DNA from: Rotaria macrura
Lineage: Eukaryota; Rotifera; Eurotatoria; Philodinida; Philodinidae
Reading direction: 5' to 3'
NCBI GenBank assembly: GCA_900239685.1
Contig: OENT01000092.1
Coordinates: forward strand, 124,001-188,000
Length of the DNA: 64,000 nucleotides
Shown here: piece by piece, positions 26,591-39,756 of the stretch
Numbering within the stretch: position 1 is the first letter of the stretch
How the letters are laid out: each line of letters starts with the position of its first letter
Notes under the pieces: model-generated
The model's database searches: none
What the model saw: only the letters and a program-made list of their open reading frames with translations
What the model was told of the DNA's origin: nothing
Made by a program: the position numbers and the translations under genes

Positions 26591-26841
26591 TTTTATCTAG
26601 AAATTAGAATAGTGAGTTGTAACCACAATTCTTTTGATTATCAAACATAAGAGATGTGTCTGTATCGAGATTCCTAGGTACTGCCGGCCATCGTTTTAAT
26701 TGATTCTTTAGCTAGTCAATGAGAAAGTCCTAAATCAAAGAGTATTAAACGAAAAAAAAAGAAGATTTCTTATTTATGATGTTTCGTTCGATATATTTAT
26801 TTCTTTTCTTTTAAAACAAAACAAAAACAAAAAGTTTAGTT

Positions 26842-27314
26842 TTATTTGTGTGCTTTGCGTTGTGCTAGAATTGCAGCTTGAAGTTCATCACGTTTCTTCT
26901 TGGCCCGTTGATGGCTTCCTAACTATTAATACAAGAACAAGTTCGAAAAATTAGAATGGTCAATTTCTTTTTGTTTTCAATTTTACATACACGTGCTTTG
27001 ACATATTTAAATGCACGTTTATCACGTCCAACTTTCATCAATTCCATTGCACGTCGTTCATATGGCATAAAGCCAACAATTTCACGAACAAGATCACGAA
27101 CGAATTTGACGTGCTTACTCTTTTTCTACAGAAGCAAAAACAAGGTAAAAATTAACAAGCGATTTCAAATCAGCAAAATTACTTGAACACGTCTGGATGG
27201 TCGAACACGTTTTGATACAAACTGTTCGAGTTTATGACCTTTATGAAGACCAGCTGCTATTTCATACTTCGGTACGAATGGTTGTTTAGCGGCTGCTGGA
27301 GTTTCTTTCGACAT
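26842..27314 (-). CDS. RPL36: 60S ribosomal protein L36 (eL36)
   Basis: Structural protein of the large cytosolic ribosomal subunit. Exons 27183-27314, 26991-27125 and 26842-26922 join in phase 0 for 115 aa. Recognisable blocks are [59 protein letters not shown] and the Lys/Arg-rich C-terminal helix [21 protein letters not shown] shortened at its end. Human RPL36 is 105 aa; the excess lies mostly in the N-terminus. An acceptor-like ATTTTTAG sits 8 nt upstream of the ATG, consistent with either a 5' UTR intron or leader trans-splicing. Confidence 0.95.
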
Positions 27315-30300
27315 GATGTTATCTAAAAATCGGACAATATTCAAATATATAAATACGTTGAATATTTCTATTCATTGGATAAATGTAAGCAATTGAATAA
27401 AAACGAAGCAATTTTCATCGGTCCATATAATATTCTATGGAATAACGATTAAAATATTGTCGAATTTAACTGAATTATAAATTAACTTAAAATAATGATA
27501 AATAAAAATTAATGTTTTCTTACCTAAAAGTTTCATTTTATCGAAGGTAAAGGTTGATATAAAACGATTTCGATTGGTTAGATCAATAGTTGTCATTGGT
27601 AATCTGTATGAATCATTTTTGAAAATGAATGATTGACTAAAAATAAAGTACAATTACCGATTTTCTCTACAGTCAAAGTCATACGTTTTAAAGATGAAAC
27701 TATATGAATAGAATTAGATCATCATGATTCAATTTAAAGAAAAGCTGAAATTTGTGGTATATTTTATAAGTTCGAGATTTGAAATTCTACGAAATTAAAT
27801 TATGGTTTACAAATGACTAAAGTTTAGAATAACCATGGTAGGTTTGTACTTCGAATGAACAAAATCAAATTCATTTTTTCGAAATTTTCAGAGAATTTCT
27901 GCATTGGTTTCGTTAGCATGAAATGGTTTTATTTAAAATAGTATAGATATATTCAAGGTTTTCAGTCAGAATCTAAAATAAAATGTACAGATACACTTTG
28001 TTCTTCCGGACATCATGTATTTGTACAGCTCTTTTTTATTTGAAATCAAAGGTTATAGAATGTATCAGTGGTGTAGCGCTTTTGGTCAGTGACATTAGTA
28101 AACTTGCATTTAAAGAACATCAATCTATTTTTCATATGACCACACCAATATTTAAGTTTGCTTCTAAGTTCAAATGTTGTTGCATGATTCAAATTCAAGC
28201 TCATGTCCCTCCTGATCAATCTACTTGCCACGGTTATGTTGCTTTTCTATAGAACTCGCTGAAACAGTAACATCGCCATGATGGGAAAATGATGAGGAAA
28301 GAATGTAGATTCTGTAGTTATCGAGCATTTTTAGATACGATTTAAAGCTAAGTTTTTTTTGTTTTCATTTTCTTAATAGTTTTATCTTCTTGCCTATCTC
28401 TTCTAACTGCTTGAAAAATGATTTCATCGCCGTTTTACATCCATATCAAGCAGTACACAATAAATGTACGGAAACGGGGTACACTAGGATATCGAATATG
28501 TGAGAGTACGTTGATCTTTAACTCAATCGGATTTGACTCATGTATTGTTGATGACATTCAACAGAGAAACTTGTTTAAATCATCAAGACAAAAAAGTTTG
28601 AAAAGATGGTTCAGTGTATATAGTGAACTTGGAAGTTTACTTCCTTGAACGTGCAGAAAAATGTATAAACTTTGTTTCATCAGGATACCAAACATTTATT
28701 TTTAATGTTAGGAGCACTTTTTCATGAAGCATAGTGATCGAAATCTCTATTGTATTTTGATCATTGAAAAGATTACGGATACGTTTAATTAATATTTAGA
28801 AGCTTGGAAGTATGAAAATATTGATGGACTTCCAAAAATATCATTCTTTGTATCTATTCTTCTAATATTAAACAGTCGGAATAAGATGGTGATGTAAAAG
28901 AAATAATCAAACAGATCTCCTAATAGTGTGCTCAACTAGATATTAAAGATGCATTATTCTCTGAATCATTATTTTAGAAATTTTATGAACTTTTAGATGA
29001 ATGCTTAATCACACATTGAATAGTGTGCACCTATTTAGTTTTCTATTGGCATCCAATAGATCATTTTAATATTTGATAAAAGAGCACAAAGTAAGTTTCA
29101 CAGTTCTTCTCTGGCAAACTTCAGATATCGACGGATTTCTAAGTAGTCGGATGTTGAAGATTGTGACTTAAAATAGGAATCACTATATATGTATGCTAAT
29201 GTACGATTCCTAGTTAAGAAAATCGCTGAGATAGAAACTAGCTCGATTTCAAGTAATCTTTTAAAGTCATATTGAGCTCACAAGAAACATTCGGTAAGAT
29301 TAGAAACAACTTTTGTAGATTTTGTAGTTATTCACTAGTTATGCTTCACTTTGTATAGCTGTTATTTAAGAAATCTTCGCAGTATTTTTAAGTAAGTATA
29401 GACTATGAAATCAAGGAACAATGTATTACCCTGAAATTTTTCACATAGATTAATTTTAAAACTTTTAAAATCTCTAGAAATTTCGACTGAAGAGATATCT
29501 CATTTACTGAAGTATTTAATTTCGAAGTAAAATTTATTTGTATGAGAAATCTATGATGACCGGCTAACGTAGAAAATCTTTAACAAACAAGCATTCTAAT
29601 CTGCGAAAATTTTCATTAAAATATTCTACGAGTAATGAGATCTATCTGATGGAAGAATGTCAAATTAAAATGATCTAGTTTCATTTTTCAAGGGAGCGAC
29701 TAATTGTGCAACACAATCGATAAAACTACAGTCATGAATTCTCTTTATCGTCGTATGATTAAGAATATTTTCTAGTTTCACAAAAATCTCCATGATTGTT
29801 TAACACCAATTCTAATGTAGGATTAATTTTCTAATATTGTCCTTGCTCATTGTAAATTTCTTATTATAAGAAATTGATATGAAAACCTATAAAGAATTGT
29901 TGTATTAGTTTAAGACAGAGCTATTTATTCATCTACTGATGAGTGTGAGTATGAACGAGGAAAGGATTCATCCACAAACGATCACTCATTGAGATGTTTA
30001 TATCATTTTTACTAATTAAGATAGAATTACTTGGAAAAATGATCTATTTCTAGAGTTAGTTAGAGCACAAAGAAAAGATGCAGGTAAAGTGAATTCTCGA
30101 TTAGTAACAATGAAAGTGATAACTACATTTATCAATACTACACCGTATTTATCCTTCTTTTTTCTATGAGAATATTTCGTCTTGTTTGAAATGTAGCTGC
30201 AGCATTCTTGTGCGTCATTCATTTAATCATTGAACTTAACGTGCAGACTATTTTAATTCTGTAATAGGATAACCTTGAAAGAAAAGTGCTCTTGAGTATT

Positions 30301-30658
30301 TCAATGTCGTTGATAATGGTACATAAAATCACTTTGTGATCATTCAANTTCCATATATACTATTGACTTTTCCCTTTTTCTTTGATATTTACACATAAGT
30401 AACTTATATCGTTACATAGAAATCGATATTTGATATTGCCTAGATCAATTGAACTATAGACATGTGAAAAATAATGAAAATCTTCTTTACATAGAAAACT
30501 AACTAGCGAATATTCTGAAGAAGAGAAAAACACTTTCCGAAGAATACGATATTCATATCTACTTGGTTGTTGAACTTTTGTTGTATCGAAGTTTTTAATA
30601 AGTAAAACTATTAAAACAATAAAGAGAATTTAACAATGTTAAATTCTATTTCTTTCAG
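27315..30658. other. 3.3 kb intergenic region; possible decayed coding pieces
   Basis: No gene is supported. Protein-like but stop-ridden patches occur at about 28418-28648 (+) and 28780-29160 (+); they share no motif I can name. The assembly has one ambiguous base (n) at 30348. The 5' UTR exon of RPL36 may lie near 27659-27690 on the minus strand (donor-like ATCG|GTAATT). Confidence 0.4.
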
Positions 30659-30664
30659 ATCATC

Positions 30665-33600
30665 ATGCAGTTAAACGATTTAGAAGAAGAAGATGAAGAA
30701 TTTCAAAATTTTCTCAAACAGGTAAAATATTGATTTCTATTTTTGTATATTTGATCGTCGAACATCCGATAGGTAACATTACCAAAAAAAACTGATGAAA
30801 CAAAAAAATCAACAAATAACGATGAACGTATCGCTGTGAAACCTGAACCTGGTAGGGATAAATAATAAGAACGACATGTAAAAAAGTAACAAAAGTCAAA
30901 ACTTTTGCTATTGAACTTTAGGTTTTTGTTTAAAAACGAAACGCCTCGGCGATGAAACAAGCAAGGAGAAAATCTTTATCAATGTTTGCACATCATCACA
31001 TATTAATGCTCCGAGAGAAATCACAGAAGAAGAACTCATTGAAATTGTTAAATCAGAAGATCCAGGAAGATATCGTGTACCGATTAGTTTGGGTGAACCA
31101 GTCGCTGATCTTGATAAACGTTAGTCTAGATAATATCATATGAATAATTCAAAAAAAAAATTTATACATTCATTTATTCTATTCAGATGGGCAAGCTTGT
31201 ACGATTTTTACCGTTATTATTCATCCGGATTTCTTTCGTCGTGCACATTCAAGTCAAACATTCATGAATTTTTTGCTTACTTTAATATATGAAGGTTTAG
31301 AAAATAAATATCCTCAATTTAAACTTGACACTGGTAAGTCAAATATGATTTCACTCAATGTATTTTTTTTTCGTTTGCACAACACATACGTACAAGTAAA
31401 GAAACATCAATACCAATGAGTTTAAAAAAATATGCATAAAGAAATCAAAATGCAGACATAGATACATATACATGTAGTGAACATCATGAGAGAAAATGAA
31501 TTAAGATCAATAGTAGCATAGTGCATTGCATTGGAAAGAACAATAGTTTTTTTTTCTTTGCATGTTAAATGGATGAGAGTATCACAATAGATTTCTGTCT
31601 TTTTTAGCCTCCGTTCTGTTCTGAGTATCACATGAGTACGCACAAGAAGAAAAAAAAACTAATATCACACTAGCGCTGGTTGAAAACAACAAAACAAAAA
31701 AGAGATTCGGGAAGAGTAGCAAAACAAAAACGTGGACGGAATTTGAAACTAACATTAACACAGACGTGTGCATATGAATAGCCTACTCGTTAATATCACT
31801 CATATCGTCAGGACTGTTATGTTCATCATGATCCTCTAAGTCAGATAGATGGTTATTGTTACCATTCGATGTTATCGATAATTCAGATTGATATTTTTGA
31901 AGTGCCAATTCAGTACGACGTTTCTCAACCGTAACACGTTCATTTTCACATTCGTTAACTGCTAATTTAACATCAAGATTTTTTTTTTCAATTAATAATC
32001 GTTCTTTATCATAGTTAAGTCGTTGACTTGTTAACTCAAGAGTACGTTTACGTTTAATTAATGATTCGAAACGTAGTGAATTCTGTTGCTGTCCATAAGA
32101 CTTTGTTGAATTCATCGATTGAGGATTTGGTGATGGTTTTAAATATTTACGTTGTTTATCTAATGTTCGCTTTGATACTTGACCGTTGCTTGTGATTCTC
32201 ATGGCTGTGTGATTTTGTGACGGCACAATAAATGATGAAAGTGATGTTGGTTGAAGACTTGCTGCTGGACTTGGAGAATTATCATCATTACCAATGAGAC
32301 TAGCAGTTTCATCCCCTGCTGAATCCAATTGTCCATTTACACCATTGGCAAGGTCTGACGATGGAGAATCTGCTTTGTCTGATGACTAAAACAGAAATTT
32401 ATGAACTTCAAAATTCGCATCAATTTTGATTAAATTTGATAAAGCGTTAAACTTCATTTTTCTTTTTAGAATATGATTTAATTTGACTGTTATTCATGCA
32501 TGAAAGCATCAGTCTTTCTTTTAATAATTTTATGAAAATGAATAGAAAATAACCTTTCTTTTATTCCGGAAGACTTGCATGATATTCGTAATTACTTTGA
32601 GCACATCCGGATAGAGATATCTAGAATGACGAGTTGATTAGCTTAAGTCGGAATCTAGATTGAAACCTTTGGCTTCATTTTTCTGTGGTTCCGCATGTCA
32701 TTTTTTTTTGAAAAATGTCGTCTTATCGTTCCAGAACTTAGTCGTGCTGTTTTTGAAATACGAAGAACGCTTTTCTTCGTCTTCTTCTTCTTGCTACTAT
32801 CACTTCAATTGACACGCAAACAAAGAAAGAAGTTATATATTAGAACGAAAGGATCATAAATACTAATTTCGCAAGAGTTATATAAGTCAATAGGATGAGT
32901 AAATATGAGTAGTTGAGCCAAACAAGAAAAAAACCGAAGAAAGAAAATTTCTCAGTGCGTCAAAATTTGAATTTATACTCTTGTATCTAAAATTGCTTAC
33001 TGACCCTTTCATTAAATGTTGTTTCGTGATTATTATTGTTTCCATTAATCATATTTGATTGTAGCTGTAAAGCTTGTTGATGATGATGATGTAAAGCAGC
33101 AGCAACGGCTGCATGATGAACAAAATGAGGTGACGATGGTACTGGAGCACGACATATAGACAATATTCGATTGTATAAAGTCATTTGTTTATTTGATACA
33201 GGTGCTGTTGAACCAGCTGATTGAGCTGCGCGATATGCGGCTACTTCACGTTTGGCTTCACTTTGTAATTTTTTCCATTTACGTCGTACATCTTCAACAG
33301 TTCTTTCAACTTGTGGATATGTTGCATTAAGAGTATCGGTTATTTGTTTCCAAATAGCTTGTTTCTGTGCTATGACACTTTTTGAAGCTTCACGTGAATG
33401 TAATAATTCTTTGTACATATCATATTGATTAATAATATTAATCACTTCGTGATCGGTGAAATTTGGTTTTCGACGACGGCCAACATGGAATGCATCAATT
33501 GAAGAATAATCGGTTGTTTGATCGTTCATGTCGTTGATTATGTGTCTATGGAATATTATGTGGATAAGGGATAAGGAGAATGGTTCGATCTGTAATAGAG

Positions 33601-33962
33601 AAAGAGAAGTCTTCTCGAATGACAAGTCATAAAAAAAAGTAATCGTAAGAGAGTCTAAACCAAATACGACATAACGGTGCATTGAGTAGGTAGACACGAT
33701 GTGTGTTGTTGCTAGGCACCGATCTTCTCTCCTTCGTGTTCTTTCTGTCTTTACATTGTGCAAGTGACTGAGAACGAGAGTATGAGCGAGAGCTATACTC
33801 TTGGAGTGTCCCACCGCCACCACGTAGCCATAGTTTTATTCGTATTATTATTTCTCTTCTTCCTTTCTTCTTTTTCTCCTGCTTCTGCGTCCTTATTATG
33901 TGCGTGCGTCTCCCTAATCCAGATATATATATATACATATAAATAAATAAATAAATAAATAA

Positions 33963-34002
<40 letters not shown>

Positions 34003-35796
34003 ATGTGAAAATACATTTCGTCTCTTTCTTCATACCTTTGTCATCGCCATCGTCTTCTTTTCAAAAAACTTGAGAGGGAGTAAAAGAAGAAATTTTTGTG
34101 ATGGATGATGTTTAGTACCATTACTCTCATTCTCCGTACAACACAATAACACACGAGTGAAAAAGAATGAATCGAAGAAGAAGAAGAAGAAGAAGAAGAA
34201 GAGGAAAAAGTAGACGAGAATAGCAACGAAGAAAAAAGTGGGCACGTGATGAGAACAGGAAACGATCATAGACCTGTTCATGAGAATGCTCAAGTGAACT
34301 ATGTGGAGTGAGCACTAACGACACTTCTTTCTCCTCTTTTCTACTTCACTTACTTGCGATAAATTCAGGAATCTAGCAGTTTTTGATGCTTTACTGCCGC
34401 TGAATAGAAACGAACGAACGTCTTTTTATTTATTTTAATCATTCAGACCTTCGTTCTATACATGGGAAATGTCGTGTTTTTTACAAATGGATTGCTCATT
34501 CCTTTCCTTTACAGCGTTGCTATCGATTATGTCTAATGTTTGATTTAGTATGTCGGTGACCACGTATTTTATTTTTCTTTGTTTTACGTTTACACTGCAA
34601 TCACTTTACTCTTCTCTCTGAATTCCACACATCATCATGTCTACGTATGAGAATCTTTTGTTGGCTACTAATAGGACAATTTACTTGCTTTTAAATTGTT
34701 TCACAATCCGATCAATGGAGTGTAACACTGTGCTTGCTTATTCAAGCGTAATGACTAGTCGCTCTGTACTGAATTGCATGACCTGGTTGTGTGCATGTCA
34801 ACTGTTTACTCTTTTTTTTTCGTTGAATCTTAATCGAAAGTCACCGCCTTTCTCTCTCTCTCTGTGTGTGTGTGTGTGTGTCTCTAACCGTTTTCTTTTT
34901 TACCCAACGATAGAACAGCAAAAGGCAACTGTATTTACCATCTTACTACCTTGGTTACAAACAAGTGATTTATGTGATCTAGCTTAGAATAATGACATTT
35001 TGAAAACATGAATGAAAAAAAAAATGCTCGACATTTGTAAATAATATTTTAACAAAAAGAAAAATAAATTAGAATCATGAAAATTTTACTCTAACATATA
35101 ATTCATTACTTCAGACTGGATAAAACTCAAAAATCGGAAACATATGGGACAATTGACTGAACAGTACATTCGAGTTCGTGCTAAACCATTCATTGTCGAA
35201 GTTGATCAACAAACGAATAATGTAGAACAAAAAATGTCTGTGACCTAATGTTTTTTTCTTCTGCTTTTGAACCTCATCGTTCAACATCTTCCTTTTAGCG
35301 ACACAAGTACAATTGTTGAAAAAGGGTGTGTTGTAATATTACGTAAAAGCTATCAATACAATATTTAGTTGCATTCGTTTTCCCCTATCTAACGTAGATC
35401 TGTACCAGAATTCAAAATTGTACGTGAACCACTTGAGGATGAACCGAATTTTTTAATTATGGATGTTCAATTACCTAAAGTGGTGAGTTCATTTGATTAT
35501 GATGGATATAATTTGAAAAGCAAAACATTTTTTGCTTTGCTTTCTTTCCCTAGAAATCAGCTAAGACATTAACACTTGATATTGGTACTGATCGTATTGT
35601 TTTATCGACACGTTCAAATGTTTATCATTTGGACATATGGTTACCGATATATATTGATCCAGATGAATGTGGAGCACAGTTCGATAAAGCTACTCATGTA
35701 AGACATTGTTTTAGAAAAGAATGTGTTAGAATTTTATTCTTTTGAACATTGTAGATTTTAACAATAACAATGCCTGTTCATCAAGATACAATATGA
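30665..35796 (+). CDS. PIH1D1: PIH1 domain-containing protein 1 (R2TP co-chaperone subunit)
   Basis: Adaptor of the R2TP/Hsp90 co-chaperone complex that helps assemble snoRNPs, RNA polymerases and PIKK kinases (family knowledge). Nine exons: 30665-30721, 30773-30851, 30922-31119, 31187-31333, 35115-35235, 35299-35325, 35398-35482, 35554-35697, 35755-35796. All are in phase, giving 299 aa against about 290 in human. The PIH domain (about residues 45-175) shows GFCLKTKRL, KIFINVCTSSHINAP, RVPISLGEPVADLD and DWIKLKNRKHMG. The C-terminal CS-like part shows LIMDVQLPKVKSAKTLTLDI and VYHLDIWLPIYID. Intron 4 is 3781 bp and contains a complete opposite-strand gene (31783-33529); the others are 50-80 bp. 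An acceptor-like TTCTTTCAG ends 6 nt before the ATG. Confidence 0.94.
31783..33529 (-). CDS. Myb/SANT-like DNA-binding protein nested in a PIH1D1 intron
   Basis: Probable chromatin or transcription factor. Exon 1, 33005-33529, starts at ATG 33529. Residues about 20-100 (RRRKPNFTDHEVINIINQYD ... IWKQITDTLN ... TVEDVRRKWKKLQSEAKREV) match the Zeste/NAIF1/MSANTD type of Myb/SANT domain. A low-complexity part with HHHHQQ follows. Exon 2, 31783-32385, adds a Ser/Pro-rich linker and a charged coiled coil (KERLLIEKKNLDVKLAVNE), common in self-associating members. Total about 375 aa. The junction is not fully certain: the stronger donor GTAAGC at 33000 gives the wrong phase, while the weaker GTCAGT at 33004 keeps frame. 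The whole gene lies in PIH1D1 intron 4, in opposite orientation. Confidence 0.78.
33922..34005. repeat. Compound (AT)n / (AAAT)n microsatellite
   Basis: ATATAT, then AAATA units, then a long TA run, lying upstream of the nested SANT gene in PIH1D1 intron 4. It creates a spurious Tyr-Ile-Phe open frame. Confidence 0.9.
34174..34203. repeat. (GAA)n microsatellite
   Basis: About ten GAA units within PIH1D1 intron 4. Confidence 0.9.
34851..34884. repeat. (TC)n(TG)n compound microsatellite
   Basis: CTCTCT followed by GTGTGT units, about 230 bp before PIH1D1 exon 5. Together with the pyrimidine-rich flank it lies in the intron's 3' part. Confidence 0.85.
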
Positions 35797-38016
35797 GGAC
35801 TGGGGACGCTATTTTTGTTGTTTATTAAATCTTTTGTTAAAATCAACATTGGCCAGATAAGAATGATGAATTATAAAAAAAATGACATACTTTTTTGATA
35901 ACTAACAGGATAAAATAACAGCTCAAAGTTAAAGATTTTTCTTCTATTTTCTTGCAAGAATACTATTCGATCGGAATCGAACGCTTCTTTAGCGTAGCTC
36001 ATCACGTCCAAGTTTGACATATCGAATAAAAGTGTCTCAAGGACAATTAAAATTGAGTCATCAATTATGCGATACTGAAAAAGAAATCGAAGAAATACAA
36101 GTGTCATGACAGAAAGAAAAATTAGCTAAGCGAACAACAATAGTTGTCTGAAATTTCGATGATAACGATAATGCAACAATTTAATAATGATATTTCAAAG
36201 AAAAGTGTAAGCTAATAACAGAAAAGGAATATTTCGATATGAATTATTTCATTTGAATTTGATATTTTCGATTTTGACAAATAATTTCTAGGTTAGACTA
36301 ATCCTAATAGAATCGGATCTTTGAATTATCTAAAAAAAAGGATGTTATGTGGGATAGAATTTAACATGGATTGAATGGATCATATGTCAAAAATATCAAT
36401 ACACGGTATTCGATTTACATTCTGATAAAGAATATTCTTTCAGTATTCCAGTCGAAATAATCGTCAATTGGGAAAAACATAATAGAAGAGTAAATTTTGG
36501 TCACGGTTGTCGAACGTGAAGTGTCTCGCATCGGAAAGTTGTTCTTCACCGGATTGTGAATCGGTTACTTCAAATGTGTTGTATTAACATTCAATAGATA
36601 TTTCCAAGGATTCAACAGACAAAACTACTCTTTTCGAAGTTCTTATTCTAATTCGGAAATGACTCACCAGACGATTAAAATATGATCTCAAATATAATAA
36701 TTTCAAGTAGCACTCCATAAGAGATAAGCGAAGTATTAGCACAGTAATATAAAACATTATGTATTGATAGAATGTTGCTTTAATTCGAATATAGTCATAT
36801 CGTTACATTTGTCTTGACTTCTCTGAAGCAACTGAATCATTGCTGTCATTTCGATTTTTTTTCTAATTACGAATATTTACTCGCGAATTTGATGATTATA
36901 CAATGTCGTGATTAAATAGTCTTGAGTTAGTTTGATCTCAATTATAAGGTCATTGTATTTTTTTAACGTATTGTCGAACGATAACTAGCACATTACACAC
37001 AAAAGTCAATAAGTTTAACATGTTCAAAGGCATCAACGGCATGCTTTTGTACACAAGCGAAATCGAACGATGACAGAATACTTAATTGAGAAGTTACACT
37101 GAATCATTAAACTAAACAGTAGATGCGATCTGAAACAATTTTCTCAGTAGAATCGTATGTATCTGACTCGGAGAATAAAGCATAGACATGGCACATTCTA
37201 TATGTTCGGACGTCTGAATATAAAAGCGAAAGATCGTTACGTATAGGGAAACATTAATTATAGTTATTCATCTATTTAGATTTTTTAAAATTGGCAGCAA
37301 TATGTGAGAGAATCTTTAAAATTAGAATATAAGTAAAGCTTTCCCTTCTACATTAAGTCGTAGAGAGACAGGTAATAAACTCTGTTGATTATACTAATAG
37401 GATTGAACAGATTAACACGTTAAGACGCGTTCACATGAATATTCATCGCGTTTGTTCCACTAAAAATTCTCATTCATAATTTAAGAAAAACTAGTCAGAT
37501 GCTGCCTAATAACATCATCGTAACACTTGAATAGCATACATCTTCTGCGAGTGTAGTAAAAAATAAATTGAACGATCATAACTAAATCGTTATTAAGACA
37601 TTCAATTTTTTTTCGGTTGGTAATTATTGATATAATTATATGTTGTGTTTTGAATTTACACAGAAGATTTTCTCAGTAGTGTAGAATTTTTTCCATCAAG
37701 AACAATGACGATAACACTTATTATATACTATCAACCGTTGAATTTCCGCTTCCTCTAACTATGATGCACAACGACATCTCTGTTCAATGCGGAAGAATTT
37801 TGTTTGTTCATTCGAGGATTAGCTACGAATAATGAATATGGCTACATATTATTCATAATGTAAATGTCAAACTAATGCGACACGTAGTCTTCTATTGTTA
37901 CGTATCGTTTAGATGAAATCTACATGAACATAGATTTTAGTTTAAGATATGTTCAACATATGTATTGATTATAAACATAATCATAATTATAAAGTATCAT
38001 TTTATTTACCAAGTGA
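35797..38016. other. 2.2 kb intergenic region
   Basis: No gene supported. Apart from one exon-like open stretch (36357-36515) I see AT-rich sequence with no repeat structure. Confidence 0.45.
36357..36515 (+). pseudogene. Isolated exon-like coding fragment
   Basis: About 52 codons between a TAG and a TGA with protein-like composition (NLTWIEWIICQKYQYTVFDL, then EYSFSIPVEIIVNWEKHNRR). The TAG at its start could also serve as a splice acceptor (GGGATAG|AATTTA). No partner exon or start codon was found and the family is not recognised. Probably a relic. Confidence 0.25.
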
Positions 38017-39562
38017 ATGGTTATCTATTTGCCGTACATGGTTTGTGATGCTTTGCCATTGTTGGTGCTTGTATCCTTTTTGAGTATTAGCATCACAAAA
38101 GCAACATCAACACTACTGCTAGCCAGTGATGCTAGCAATAATCATATGAAGCGAGCTGATGAATGTAAATATTTTTTAATCAATATAGTAGATCGAATCA
38201 GGAAAAAATATTGTTTCATCTATTTTCTTTTCAATAGATGTCATGACTTCAGCACCCATCGACGGTATCAAACGTTCAAATGTTTGTGGAGATGGCTATC
38301 GTATCGAAGGAGCTCTCCTTAAATCTTATCCATATTCGAAACGTGAATCATATTTACCATATGAAGATTGCTATATGACATTCAAAGTTTGATTTCATGT
38401 GGAAAATTAACATTCAAGTGCTAATTTATTCTATTTAGGCTCGTCGATCTGATAATCAAATACTTATACGTATTCTATCACTGGATCTGAACGATATTCA
38501 TAATGGTATCAATTGTCTAGATTCACTTCGTTTTTATAAATCAGCTTATATTACAAAACAAGATAAACTTGTATGTTAACACGAACGAATTCTTTTTTGC
38601 TGCTCCTGGTTATTATGATTATTTCTCTTTGTTTTCTGCATTCATTCTAGGATACTGTCGAATGTGGACAATTGACTGAGGACGAAAAATTTCATGTTCT
38701 GTCACCAACAGGAATTGTAACTGCTCATTTTTCGTAAGAAAAATTTTTGAAAGATTTCAATATGAATATCTACATCCATATTTCATTAGAACCGATGGTG
38801 GAAACGTAAGTGGTCTTGGCTTTAAAGTTGTGCTTACTGCTCTTCGTTATCGTAAGTTAATTACAAGATAGAAAACATCCTCTTTAAATATCATAATAAA
38901 AATCTTCTTAACATATTAATAGCAAATAAAACTCATCCATGTGATTTAAATAATGAAGAATTCTTATGTCAAAGTCGAGAATGTATTAGTAGTTTACTTC
39001 TATGTGACGGTAAAAGTTTTTTTCTTCTTATGAAAATCTATGATTCTATTATGTAAATGACTAGGTGTTCCTCATTGTTTCGATGGATCAGATGAATTAC
39101 CGGATCGTTCATGTGTTTCAAGTGAGTTACATATCATATGAATCTATTGAAAATATCATCAGTATAGGTATTTCAGAACCTTTAAGCAGTGATAATATTG
39201 AATCAAGTACTCGTTCAACAATATCAAAACGTCAGCATTGGCGTGGTGTTTTGATAGCTGCATTTCTACTTATTATATTAGTTGTATTTGTTCTCTTCAT
39301 GACTTATCTTATTTGTCGTCGTTGTGTTCGTCCACAAATGCCCTTAACGAATCATGCAAGAAAAAATTATGCAACCATGTTAAATTCTTGTATGTTGTTA
39401 TTCGAAAGAAATCGAAAACTAACATACTACATATTTCTTGATTTGTGTGTTGTTTTTTGCCTCTTGATTTTAGCCAAAGCCGGACCTAAAACAACAACGC
39501 AAGTTGTAATTCAAAACGATAAACCTGGAAAACGTCTTGATGATGATTATAATATACTCTAA
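38017..39562 (+). CDS. CUB and LDL-receptor class A domain membrane protein
   Basis: Single-pass surface receptor-like protein. Nine exons in phase: 38017-38164, 38238-38386, 38439-38570, 38651-38733, 38790-38851, 38923-39009, 39065-39121, 39168-39389, 39474-39562; 342 aa. The leader is hydrophobic; a second ATG at 38038 (MVCDALPLLVLVSFL) would give a more typical signal peptide. A CUB-like domain runs from NVCGDGYRIEGAL to GLGFKVVLTA with four Cys. The LDLa domain has all six Cys and the calcium-binding CFDGSDE. A membrane segment (VLIAAFLLIILVVFVLFMTY) precedes a basic stop-transfer CRRC and a tail of about 70 residues. The ligand is unknown; the layout resembles neuropilin/tolloid-like or LRP12-type proteins but is shorter. 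The weak acceptor-like TTTACCAAG ends 3 nt before the first ATG. Confidence 0.85.
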
Positions 39563-39710
39563 TTTTACATTCCTTGTTTCGGTCATATTTAATATTCCTA
39601 TGTTATCATTACATATCGTCAAAATTGTAATCTTTATATATCAGATTTGTAACAGTGATATTTCTTAAAATTAGTCATAGATGTATTCACGTATTTATAA
39701 ATATTCAGTC

Positions 39711-39744
<34 letters not shown>

Positions 39745-39756
39745 AGAAATATATAT
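39711..39756. repeat. (AT)n microsatellite in the 3' region
   Basis: ATATATGTATAT run about 150 bp after the CUB/LDLa stop codon, probably in or just beyond its 3' UTR (an AATAAA lies at 39762). Confidence 0.8.

Noticed and set aside
28780..29160. Possible decayed gene resembling a helical domain
   Set aside because: Some runs look protein-like (YENIDGLPKISFFVSILLIL), but stops are frequent and I could not match a family; mentioned only in the intergenic entry.
33627..34016. Minus-strand 129-codon frame with Tyr/Ile/Phe/Leu runs
   Set aside because: Created by the AT/AAAT microsatellite and adjoining low-complexity sequence; no motif.
34030..34324. Ser-, Phe- or Leu-run frames on the minus strand
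   Set aside because: Translations of the (GAA)n repeat in three frames.
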